Assembly (NCBI GenBank): GCA_004102785.1
Contig: SCEJ01000018.1
Span: 1 to 55,734 of the forward strand
DNA length: 55,734 nt
Source: Muribaculaceae bacterium Isolate-013 (NCI)
GTDB lineage: Bacteria; Bacteroidota; Bacteroidia; Bacteroidales; Muribaculaceae
Direction: 5' to 3'
A program made the position numbers and the translations under genes. Position 1 is the first letter of the stretch. Each line of letters begins with the position of its first letter. Below the pieces are notes generated by a model. The model saw only the letters and a list, made by a program, of their open reading frames with translations. It had not been told where the DNA came from and ran no database searches. Below are positions 43,706 to 51,842 of this stretch, piece after piece.

Positions 43706-43872
43706 TCACTTGTGCAAATATTGTAGAGGAACTGCTGCTAATATTGAGTCTGGATGGTTACCATAGAAAGCAACCAATATCAACGAAAAGGCGATACCAT
43801 GCGCTGCTATCCAGTCCCAAGGAAATGACTGAATTATACTTCTATTGCATTGAAAAGCAGATCGTTTATAGT
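43706..43872 (-). pseudogene. C-terminal remnant of a gene cut at the IS66 end
   Basis: A frame open from the IS66 border to a TGA at 43706-43708 encodes a convincing C-terminus with a membrane-like helix (SIIQSFPWDWIAAHGIAFS, then LILVAFYGNHPDSILAAVPL). There is no start before the IS end at 43873, and no matching N-terminal part is visible on the far side of the IS. The parent gene was probably interrupted and its 5' part lost. I do not recognise the family. Confidence 0.5.
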
Positions 43873-45451
43873 GTAACTATTCAGCCAAATTAAAGACATG
43901 ATGATTTGGCTCGCCTTTATTAGACGAGGGCAAGGATAGCGTCAAGCGGCGATTGTCCGCTTTTCCAGGCCGTATCGGCAATGGAATGTATAGCGTGGAA
44001 TGCATCAGCGCCGGAGTCTGAAGGGAAGCATCCTGATATTTTCTGTTTGACCTTGAGTTTGCGGATTCCGCGCTCCGAGCCGTTGTTGTCCGATGGTATG
44101 GACGGATTCTCAAGGAAGTTGAATATGTAGTCCCGGCATTTTATAATTCCCCGTTTCAGCTCATTGAACTCTTTTCGCAGATTGTCGAGGTTCTTTTTCA
44201 ACAAGCCATCAAGCCTTGTGAGCCAGTTTTCTTTCGGGATTATATCTGCGGTTTTTTCGTTTCGCAGATGGATTGCCTCCCGCAGGAGCGTCTGCACGTC
44301 TCTTGCCCATGTCTGTTCCTTGTCGATGTCGTTGAGATATTCAAGATTTCTCAAAAGGTGGGCCAGACATATCTGGTTGTTGAGGAAGTCGATGGCGAAG
44401 TAGGCACTGTGGCGGTCGGTAACTGCGATCATGTTTTTCAGTGAGTCGCCAAAGCGTTCTTCAAGCACTTTCGCACCACGCCCGGCACCACGGAACACGA
44501 GTGTCAGATATGTGGTCTGCGCTATCCATGACCAGTTGAGTTTGCCGTTGACGTAGCAGCCAGACTCATCAAAACCCACGACTGCGGATTCCTTTAGCAG
44601 CCGCTCTATAAGTTCTATAGCCGGTCTGGACTTATCAAGCATCTCTCGGACGATGTTGGCCAGTGTCCCTTGGCTTACGCGAACATTGAACATTGTTTCA
44701 AACAACGACTGCAACCGCTCGTAAGGCATACATTGGACAACACTCAGATATGTTGCTGCCGCACGGATATTCTTGCCAAAGGTGATGGCATTTCCGCCTC
44801 TCTTGCGGGGAGCATAATCACGGTTGCAGCAACCGCAGGCGCAGACCTTTTTATAAAATCTACGCTCTCTGTATATCGGCTTTATCGGTGGCAGGTCTAT
44901 CTCCTGGATGACATAATCAAGCACCCCATCGACATCCGACAGATCTCTGCCACACTCCGTGCAGAACTGCGATGATACATTCTCAATCTCATCTGGAGTT
45001 GCCACCATCTTACGTGTTGTGCCTTCATGGCCCGGCTGGCCGCCAACAGACTTGTCCGATTTCTTTCTCAACGACTTTGTCCGGCGTTCCATCTCTGACT
45101 TGACCGGCTCTTTTGATGGAGGAATGCTGCTATTGCCTGAGTCTTTCGGCGGCATATTTCTCCAGCCTCTTGCGCAACTCGCGGTTTTCTTTCAGCAGTT
45201 TGTCTATATTGCTATTAAGCGAGCAGATTTCGGCATGCTGGAAATCAATCGTACCCCGCAATTCTTTAAGCTCGGACAATAGTTCGGCCAAGGCTGAATT
45301 TATGTCGTTAACCTGCTGTTTCACAGACACAAAGATAGCGATTTTATCTGACATATGCAAATGAAATCGCTATTATCTTAATGATAATCAGAGGATTATT
45401 CTGAAATTATTACTGACAGGCCTGATTATCTTCGATTGGCTGAATAGTTAC
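43873..45451 (-). mobile_element. IS66-family insertion sequence
   Basis: GTAACTATTCAGCCAA (43873-43888) and its exact complement (45436-45451) form 16-base terminal inverted repeats with the GTAA ends of the IS66 family. The element is about 1.58 kb and carries only a transposase gene, as in the tnpC-only (ISBst12-like) subgroup. The flanking eight bases (TTTATAGT and GCAAACAT) do not match, so no target duplication is visible; one side may have been rearranged. Confidence 0.85.
43920..45354 (-). pseudogene. frameshifted IS66 transposase
   Basis: The N-terminal part starts at 45354 (MSDKIAIFVSVKQQ) and runs in one frame to KENRELRKRLEKY. The rest continues in another frame from about 45147 (PPKDSGNSSIPPSKEPVKSE). 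The join needs one extra base removed or two restored, so the gene is broken or needs recoding. The large part holds the zinc-finger-like CTECGRD, CACGCCNRD and the DDE region with GFDESGCYVNGK, VTDRHSAYFAI and NGSERGIRKLK. The C-terminus is complete. Confidence 0.8.
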
Positions 45452-45858
45452 GCAAACATACTGATAACGCGAGTTCGGGATAAGGAACACCATAAAAAAG
45501 CTGCCGATTCTTTTGGTAATATCACTGATATTTAGTAATTTAGAGGTGCCAAACAATAAATACTATATCATGATTACCGAAAGTAAAGTTACAGAAAAAT
45601 CTCTGGAATAACCGACAAAAGAGGTTGAAATGTCACTGAAATGGCTATCATTAAAGCGTTTACAGTGCCAAATGAAGCCAACCGCAAAAAACGGGAAACG
45701 CAAAGGAAAGCAGTTCTATGAAGCAGAACGGTTTTCAAATCGTTACCCGAAGCGGAACGCATTTTTAACGCTCCCTGCAATGATTGCGCCGTTCTGCGCC
45801 GATTTGCTTATCAAGGTCTAACTCGTTGAGTAATAACTTTGCAAACAAAAAAACGAGT
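45452..45858. other. left end region of the integrative element
   Basis: No well-supported gene. A 26-codon reading frame at 45641-45721 begins MAIIKAFTVPNEANRKKRET and might be a real small peptide, but a second frame overlaps it. The stretch is expected to hold the left attachment site; I cannot fix its position without the empty site. Confidence 0.35.
45834..45841 (+). promoter_or_regulatory. -7 box for the integrase gene
   Basis: TAACTTTG matches TAnnTTTG and ends 17 bases before the integrase ATG. A TTTG at normal spacing is missing, so the box may be weak or helped by a factor. Confidence 0.45.
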
Positions 45859-47088
45859 ATGGCAAGAAGTACATTCAAAGTGCTGTTCTACGTGAACGGC
45901 AGCAAGGAGAAAAACGGTATTGTCCCCATCATGGGACGAGTGACAATCAACGGGACTGTGGCGCAGTTCAGTTGCAAGCAGAGTGTCCCGAAGACGCTTT
46001 GGGACATCAAGGGCAACCGAGCCAAAGGCAAGAGCAAGGAGGCACGGGACATCAATTTAGCTTTGGACAACATCAAGGCGCAAATCATCAAACACTACCA
46101 GCGCATATCCGACCGTGAAGCGTTCGTGACTGCGGAAATGGTGCGCAATGCCTATCAGGGTATCGGCAACGAGTACGAGACACTGCTAAAAGCGTTCGAC
46201 CGTGAGAACGAGGTTTTCAAGAAGCGTGTCGGCAAGGACAGAGTAATGGCAACCTACCGTTCACGGGTAGTGGCAAGAAACCATGTGGCAGCATTCATCA
46301 AGTCTTTCTACAGACGGGCTGATATGTCCATGCTCGAACTTACGCCCGACTTCATCAAGGAGTTTGCCGCCTACCTCTCAACGGAAGCAGGACTGCGCAA
46401 CGGGACGATATGGGAAAAGTGTATGTGGCTGAAAGGTGTAGTTATGCGTGCGCACTTCAACGGACTGATACCGAGAAACCCGTTTGCCCAATTCCACATC
46501 AGCCCGAATGTAAAGGAGCGTGAATACCTGACGGAAGACGAACTGAAAGCGTTAATGACGCACGAGTTCGGGGATACCAAACTGTCCTATATCCGTGATA
46601 TTTTCGTTTTCGCCAGTTTCACCGCCCTCTCTTTCGTGGACATCAAGGAACTGACCAATGACAACATCGTGGAAGTGAACGGTGAGAAGTGGATATTATC
46701 GAAACGGCACAAGACGAAAGTACCGTTCCAAGTGAAACTGCTGGATATTCCCTTGCAGATAATAGAGCATTACCGCCCCTTGCAGGAGGATAATCTCGTG
46801 TTCCCCAACCTCAACTACTGGTCTATCTGCAAACCTCTGAAAAAGGTGATGAAAGAGTGCGGGATAACAAAAGACATCTCGTTCCATTGCTCAAGACATG
46901 GGTTCGCGACCCTTGCTTTGAGTATGGGTATGCCGATTGAAAGCGTAAGCCGTGTTTTGGGACACACGAACATAGTCACGACCCAAATCTACGCCAAAAT
47001 CACAACACAGAAATTGGATAACGACCTTACCATGCTCGGCAACAGGCTGAACCAATCGTTTAACAATGTATCAATGGCAGGACAATGA
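45859..47088 (+). CDS. tyrosine recombinase (integrase)
   Basis: 409 residues. It would integrate and excise the element. An arm-binding N-terminus (MARSTFKVLFYVNGSKEKNG) and a SAM-like core-binding domain (~110-210) precede the catalytic domain: HCSR (His343, Arg346), LGH (His369) and the nucleophile Tyr378 in TTQIYAKI. The first catalytic Arg is replaced: the box reads ASFTALSFVDIKELT, as in other Bacteroides integrases such as IntDOT. The ATG at 45859 fits the family; its stop overlaps the next ATG. Confidence 0.93.
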   Translation: MARSTFKVLFYVNGSKEKNGIVPIMGRVTINGTVAQFSCKQSVPKTLWDIKGNRAKGKSKEARDINLALDNIKAQIIKHYQRISDREAFVTAEMVRNAYQGIGNEYETLLKAFDRENEVFKKRVGKDRVMATYRSRVVARNHVAAFIKSFYRRADMSMLELTPDFIKEFAAYLSTEAGLRNGTIWEKCMWLKGVVMRAHFNGLIPRNPFAQFHISPNVKEREYLTEDELKALMTHEFGDTKLSYIRDIFVFASFTALSFVDIKELTNDNIVEVNGEKWILSKRHKTKVPFQVKLLDIPLQIIEHYRPLQEDNLVFPNLNYWSICKPLKKVMKECGITKDISFHCSRHGFATLALSMGMPIESVSRVLGHTNIVTTQIYAKITTQKLDNDLTMLGNRLNQSFNNVSMAGQ

Positions 47089-47459
47089 AAAGGAATATCA
47101 TCAAAATCACAGAACACGGTACGATAACTATACCGAGTGAAACGGTATGGATGAGCGAAGCGGAACTTGTCAGCCTGTTCGGTGTTATCGCTCCATCCGT
47201 CCGTACTGCAATCAAAGCAGTCTATAAAAGCGGAATACTGAAAGAGCATCATGCACAACGGTATATCCGCCTGTCGAACAAATGCAGCATGGATGTTTAC
47301 AGTTTTGAAATGGTTGTTGCCCTCGCTTTCCGTATTAACTCATACAGAGCGAAACAGGTACGCAAAGCCGTAATTGAAAGGCTGTACTTGCGAAAAGAGC
47401 AAACAAGCATCTTCTTTTCGCTGGGTAATAGAATTAAAATGCCTAAGTATCAAGCATAA
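47085..47459 (+). CDS. small RhuM-like or regulator-like protein
   Basis: 124 residues. A possible helix-turn-helix-like segment (WMSEAELVSLFGVIAPSVRTAIKAVYKSG) is followed by YIRLSNKCSMDVYSFEMVVALAFRINSYRAKQVRKAV. The pattern resembles the N-terminal part of RhuM-family proteins and small genes next to integrases of Bacteroides mobile elements. It is coupled to the integrase by ATGA. Control of excision is possible (inference). Confidence 0.6.
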   Translation: MKRNIIKITEHGTITIPSETVWMSEAELVSLFGVIAPSVRTAIKAVYKSGILKEHHAQRYIRLSNKCSMDVYSFEMVVALAFRINSYRAKQVRKAVIERLYLRKEQTSIFFSLGNRIKMPKYQA

Positions 47460-47574
47460 AATATATAGATATGACGACATGAAGTAATGAAACCGATGCG
47501 TATTCCCATTGCCGACAATTCATTTACACGAGTGTTTGAATAGGCGCATGGCCATTCATTCATACGAATGCGAC

Positions 47575-47622
47575 AATCCCGAAGAAACTGTCATTAAAGT
47601 GGTATTTCTTCGGGATTTCTTG
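47575..47622 (+). terminator. terminator after the integrase operon
   Basis: AATCCCGAAGAAA (47575-47587) pairs perfectly with TTTCTTCGGGATT (47605-47617), followed by TCTTG. The T-rich tail is short. It lies in the 305-base gap between the integrase operon and the helicase gene; the rest of the gap shows only a promoter-like box. Confidence 0.65.
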
Positions 47623-47719
47623 TTGTCAAGTTCTCCGATATACTGCAAGTTTTTCATTCCGTGTGTTTTTTGCGCCATTCTGCCGTGATTTGCGTATCAA
47701 GGTTTCAAGCAACCCTCTC

Positions 47720-47727
47720 TAATTTTG
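47720..47727 (+). promoter_or_regulatory. -7 box for the helicase gene
   Basis: TAATTTTG matches TAnnTTTG and lies 37 bases before the start of the helicase gene. The nearest TTTG (47689-47692) is 27 bases away, too far for the usual spacing. Confidence 0.4.
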
Positions 47728-47764
47728 CATACGATTATTTATCAACCATTTAAGCGTATGAACA

Positions 47765-48970
47765 ATGAGTAAATCAGACATCAGCAAAGAGGAGTTTATC
47801 CGAGTTGGTACGACCCTCTACAAGTTAGTGAACCAGCCCCGACTGGACGGCGGCTACGTGAAGAAACGCATCGTGTGGAACAACGAAACATTACGGCAGG
47901 ACTATGGCAAACACTATCTCGCTACCGTCCCCAAGTATGACGGCTTCTGCACGGTTCCCGACCATGTGAATTACCGTCCGATAGTGGACAAGTTCCTTAA
48001 CCTCTATGAACCGATAGACCACAAACCGATGGAGGGCGATTTTCCCTTTATCCGTTCGTTGGTGAAGCACATCTTCGGGGAGCAATACGAGTTGGGAATG
48101 GACTACCTACAGCTGCTATATCTGCAACCCATCCAAAAACTGCCTATCCTGTTGTTGGTATCGGAAGAACGCAATACAGGCAAAAGCACATTCCTGAACT
48201 TTCTGAAACTCCTCTTTCAGAACAATGTAACTTTTAACACCAACGAGGACTTCCGAAGCCAGTTCAATTCCGACTGGGCAGGGAAGCTCCTTATCGTGGT
48301 GGATGAAGTGTTATTAAGCCGCAGGGAGGATAGCGAGCGATTAAAGAACCTCAGTACCACGTTGTCCTATAAGGTGGAAGCCAAAGGCAAAGACCGTGAC
48401 GAAATAGTGTTCTTCGCCAAGTTCGTGCTGTGTTCCAACAACGAGTATCTGCCCGTCATCATAGATGCAGGGGAAACACGTTATTGGGTGCGCAAGATAG
48501 ACCGCTTGCAGTCCGATGATACCGACTTCCTGCAAAAGCTGAAAGCGGAGATACCTGCTTTCCTCTACCATTTGCAGCACAGGCCGCTCTCCACCGAAAA
48601 AGAGAGCCGTATGTGGTTTGCACCGTCGTTGCTGCATACCGAAGCCTTGCGGAAGATTATCCGCAGCAACCGCAACCGATTGGAGATAGAGATGTGCGAA
48701 CTTGTACTTGACATCATGGCAAGCACAGGTATCGACACTCTCTCTTTTTGCTGCAATGACATTCTCACGCTGCTGGCAAACTCGTATGTCAAAGCGGAGA
48801 AGTACCAAGTAAGGAAGGTATTGCAGGAGTGTTGGAAGCTCACGTCTGCACCGAACGGGCTGACATATACCACCTACCAACTGAACTACAATCGGGAATG
48901 TCGGTATGAGCCGATAAGGAGAGTGGGACGTTTCTACACCGTCACAAGGCAGCAACTTGAAACTCTGTAA
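47765..48970 (+). CDS. superfamily 3-like helicase/primase (DUF5906 type)
   Basis: 401 residues. Walker A is SEERNTGKST (133-142), Walker B KLLIVVDEV (~174-182) and a downstream motif VLCSNNE matches the SF3/P4-like helicase fold (phage or plasmid replication initiators, VirE-type annotation in Bacteroides elements). A C-terminal winged-helix-like part ends the protein. It likely unwinds the excised circle so that the element can be copied or prepared for transfer. The primase gene follows. Confidence 0.82.
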   Translation: MSKSDISKEEFIRVGTTLYKLVNQPRLDGGYVKKRIVWNNETLRQDYGKHYLATVPKYDGFCTVPDHVNYRPIVDKFLNLYEPIDHKPMEGDFPFIRSLVKHIFGEQYELGMDYLQLLYLQPIQKLPILLLVSEERNTGKSTFLNFLKLLFQNNVTFNTNEDFRSQFNSDWAGKLLIVVDEVLLSRREDSERLKNLSTTLSYKVEAKGKDRDEIVFFAKFVLCSNNEYLPVIIDAGETRYWVRKIDRLQSDDTDFLQKLKAEIPAFLYHLQHRPLSTEKESRMWFAPSLLHTEALRKIIRSNRNRLEIEMCELVLDIMASTGIDTLSFCCNDILTLLANSYVKAEKYQVRKVLQECWKLTSAPNGLTYTTYQLNYNRECRYEPIRRVGRFYTVTRQQLETL

Positions 48971-49034
48971 TTCCATTGTCTTTTTGTTGAATTGTTGAAT
49001 AAGAATATAATTCTACTGATAATAAGCAATATAC

Positions 49035-49140
49035 ATTCTCAACAAAATCTCAACAGGCCAAAAGAGAAGTTGAGCATAAAGCCACAACCTATTGTCGGCT
49101 TCTCTTTGGGCGAGTGGTTTGTTGAGCGGATGTTGAGAAT
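49035..49140. repeat. nested inverted repeats between helicase and primase genes
   Basis: Three segments pair concentrically: ATTCTCAAC (49035-49043) with GTTGAGAAT (49132-49140), CTCAAC (49049-49054) with GTTGAG (49121-49126), and CCAAAAGAGAAG (49058-49069) with CTTCTCTTTGGG (49099-49110). The whole can fold into one long stem of about 106 bases. Placed between two replication genes, it could be an origin, a primase loading site or an mRNA structure. The 74-codon frame over it looks like a by-product. Confidence 0.6.
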
Positions 49141-49223
49141 CTATTTGCATGGATATAAGCATATTACATATACCATTCAACGAATCAACGATTTTCATTT
49201 ACCATTAAAACCATAGGAAGATT

Positions 49224-50189
49224 ATGACTACACAGGAAGCAAAGAAGATACGCATCGCATACTATCTGCAAAGTTTGGGCTATAACCCCGTCAAGCAGCA
49301 GGGCAAAAGCCTTTGGTACAAATCACCGTTCAGGGAGGAAACGGAAGCCTCGTTCAAGGTGAACACCGAACTCAACCAATGGTACGACTTCGGAACAGGC
49401 AAGGGCGGCAACATCATCGCTTTGGCGCAGGAGCTTTACGGTTCGGACTATGTGCCTTACCTGCTTGGCAAGATAGCGGAACAAGCACCGCACGTCCGTC
49501 CCGTGTCTTTCTCTTTTCGCCAGCAGGCATCCGAACCGAGTTTCCAACATTTGGAAGTGAGAGAACTCACGCACCCTGCATTGCTCCGTTACTTGCAGGA
49601 GCGTGGAATAAACACCGCATTGGCGCAAGCGGAATGTAAGGAACTGCACTTCGTCCACAACGGTAAACCCTATTTCGCCATAGGGTTCCCGAATGTGGCT
49701 GGAGGATATGAGGTGCGCAACCGTTTCTTCAAAGGATGCATTGCCCCAAAGGACATCAGCCATATCCGACAGTCGGGAGAGCCGAGAGAGAAATGCCTCG
49801 TGTTCGAGGGAATGACGGACTATCTTTCATTCCTCACCTTGCGGATGAAGAACTGCCCGACCATGCCCAACCTTGACGGGCAGGATTACGTTATTCTCAA
49901 TTCCGTTTCCAATGTATGCAAAGCCATAGACGTGCTGCACGGGTATGAGCGCATACACTGTCTGCTCGACAATGACGAGGCAGGACGGAATGCGTATTGG
50001 GAACTGGCAGGAGAGTTTGCCGGACGTATCAGGGACTTCTCCCAAAACTACAACGAGCACAAAGACCTGAACGATTACCTGTGCGGCAAGCCCCTGTCCC
50101 AATCGGCAGAGCCGATAAAGCAGGAGAAGCAAGTCCAATCCGCAAGGCGGATGATGCAGCCACCGAAAAAGCGAGGGCTGAAGATGTAA
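49224..50189 (+). CDS. TOPRIM primase of the mobilizable element
   Basis: 321 residues. The N-terminal part has the CHC2-like layout (YLQSLGYNPVKQQGKSLWYKSPFREETEASF, WYDFGTGKGGNIIALA) but with no zinc cysteines or histidines, as in many mobile-element primases. The TOPRIM residues are Glu195 (KCLVFEGMTDYL) and Asp249/Asp251 (CLLDNDEAGRNAY). It would prime the transferred or unwound strand. Upstream lies the nested inverted repeat. Confidence 0.85.
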   Translation: MTTQEAKKIRIAYYLQSLGYNPVKQQGKSLWYKSPFREETEASFKVNTELNQWYDFGTGKGGNIIALAQELYGSDYVPYLLGKIAEQAPHVRPVSFSFRQQASEPSFQHLEVRELTHPALLRYLQERGINTALAQAECKELHFVHNGKPYFAIGFPNVAGGYEVRNRFFKGCIAPKDISHIRQSGEPREKCLVFEGMTDYLSFLTLRMKNCPTMPNLDGQDYVILNSVSNVCKAIDVLHGYERIHCLLDNDEAGRNAYWELAGEFAGRIRDFSQNYNEHKDLNDYLCGKPLSQSAEPIKQEKQVQSARRMMQPPKKRGLKM

Positions 50190-50239
50190 GGAGAGGATGC
50201 TTGCTGCGACACGGATATTTGCCAACAGAAAATACCGTA

Positions 50240-50299
50240 GCTTATTAGGGAATTTGTCCGAGCCGCATTGCAAGCAACGCTGAAAATTCCCCAATAAGC
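50240..50299 (+). other. candidate origin of transfer (oriT)
   Basis: GCTTATTAGGGAATTT (50240-50255) and AAATTCCCCAATAAGC (50284-50299) form an inverted repeat with one mismatch around 28 bases. It is located directly before the MobV relaxase gene, where oriT is expected. Two further small hairpins follow (AGAGGATGCACCTCT at 50303-50317; ACGGCAAAAGCCGT at 50336-50349). The nick site is not identified. Confidence 0.55.
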
Positions 50300-50402
50300 C
50301 AAAGAGGATGCACCTCTCTGGACACTCCCCAACCAACGGCAAAAGCCGTAAAGGAGAAACCATCAACCATTGTTTCACAAGTTAAAAAGAAAGGATTTAT
50401 AT

Positions 50403-51707
50403 ATGGGTTATGCAGTATTACACATGGAGAAGACAAGCGGAACGGATGCCGCCATGTCAGCGCACATAGAGCGCATCATCAAACCGAAGAATGCCGATGA
50501 GAGCAGGACGCACCTAAATCGGGAACTGATAAGGTTTCCTGACGGGGTGGAGAACAGGACACAAGCCATACAGCACCGACTGGACACCGCAGGACTGACA
50601 CGCAAAATTGGCAACAATCAAGTGAGGACTATCCGTGTCCTGCTTACGGGAACGCACGAGGATATGGAACGCATCACCAACGAGGGCAGACTTGATGAAT
50701 GGTGCAGCGACAATCTGAAATACCTTGCCGACACATTCGGCAGGGAGAATATCGTGTCGGCAGTCCTGCACATGGACGAGCAGACACCGCACATACACGC
50801 CACCCTTGTTCCGATAGTCAAGGGAGAGCGCAAGCGCAAAAAGAAAGAGGAACAGGTTAAGAAGCGATACCGCAAGAAGCCGACAGGCACAGCCCGATTG
50901 TGTGCCGATGAGATTATGACACGCGCCAAACTCAAATCCTATCAGGACACCTACGCCCAAGCTATGAGCGGTTACGGGTTGCAGCGTGGCATAGACGGCT
51001 CGGAAGCGAAGCATATCACCACACGGCAGTATTACCGTGACCTGATGCAGCAGACGGAACAGTTACGAACAGACATAGGGCAACTTCAAGACCGCAAGGA
51101 AACGGCACAGGAGGAACTTAGGCGAGCCAAGAAGGAGGTACAGACCGAGAAGCTGAAAGGGGCAGCTACGACTGCAGCCACTAACATAGCAGAAAGTGTA
51201 GGTTCTCTTTTCGGAAGTAATAAGGTCAAGACATTGGAAAGGGAAAATGCAATCTTACAAAATCGCATTTCTGAACTTGAAGATGAAGCCCAAAAACGTG
51301 AAGAACGGCAAGCCAAACAGATGCAGGATATGAAAAGCGCATACGAGCAACAGAACCGCAGGTTGTCCGAGTTCGTGGATTTCGTCAAAAGCTATTTTCC
51401 ATATGTGGAGAAACTGATGCCGACAATAAAGTTCCTGCGTGATACTCTGAATTTTGGCGATGCCGTCATTAGAAAACTATGCACGTTCAAGGATGTTTCC
51501 ATTAGAGGCGAACTATATTCCCGTGAATTTAACAAACATTTTAAAACTGACGGTGCAGTTTGTTCACTCAAACAGGACACAGAAGGAAATTTTGAACTCA
51601 ACATAGACGGCATTTCACACGTTAGCTGGTTCAGACGAAAGAAAGGCGAGTTCATAGAAGCGTTGGGAATGCCTGCAAAAAGCAAAAATAGAGGAATGAA
51701 TTTATAA
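50403..51707 (+). CDS. MobV-family relaxase
   Basis: About 434 residues from the ATG at 50403 (MGYAVLHMEKTSGT). The Pre/Mob HUH motif is HMDEQTPHIHATLVPI (123-138), and the N-terminal HIERIIKPKNADESRTHLNREL segment holds the expected catalytic surface. A long coiled coil (~225-330) and a C-terminal globular region follow. It would nick oriT and lead the strand into a helper pore. The frame upstream (50370) adds 11 residues without family match. Confidence 0.9.
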   Translation: MGYAVLHMEKTSGTDAAMSAHIERIIKPKNADESRTHLNRELIRFPDGVENRTQAIQHRLDTAGLTRKIGNNQVRTIRVLLTGTHEDMERITNEGRLDEWCSDNLKYLADTFGRENIVSAVLHMDEQTPHIHATLVPIVKGERKRKKKEEQVKKRYRKKPTGTARLCADEIMTRAKLKSYQDTYAQAMSGYGLQRGIDGSEAKHITTRQYYRDLMQQTEQLRTDIGQLQDRKETAQEELRRAKKEVQTEKLKGAATTAATNIAESVGSLFGSNKVKTLERENAILQNRISELEDEAQKREERQAKQMQDMKSAYEQQNRRLSEFVDFVKSYFPYVEKLMPTIKFLRDTLNFGDAVIRKLCTFKDVSIRGELYSREFNKHFKTDGAVCSLKQDTEGNFELNIDGISHVSWFRRKKGEFIEALGMPAKSKNRGMNL

Positions 51708-51766
51708 AATTGGCCTCCTAAGTCGTAATAATTAGCCTATTATAAGGAATTTATTACGGCTTTTTG

Positions 51767-51774
51767 TACCTTTG
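51767..51774 (+). promoter_or_regulatory. -7 box for the two-gene cargo
   Basis: TACCTTTG matches TAnnTTTG exactly and would give a leader of about 62 bases to the ATG at 51843. No TTTG lies at the right distance, so expression may need an activator. Confidence 0.5.
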
Positions 51775-51842
51775 TAATCACATTAAATATCCGATTTATC
51801 AATCGAAACAATAAGGCGTCTATACTAGAAAGTAAGTATAAT

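Noticed and set aside
43865-45459. target-site duplication around the IS66 element
   Set aside because: The eight bases on either side (TTTATAGT and GCAAACAT) are different, so there is no duplication to report.
48992-49216. 74-codon frame over the nested inverted repeats
   Set aside because: The coding potential is poor, it follows the palindromic structure, and no RBS or promoter is near. I treat it as non-coding.
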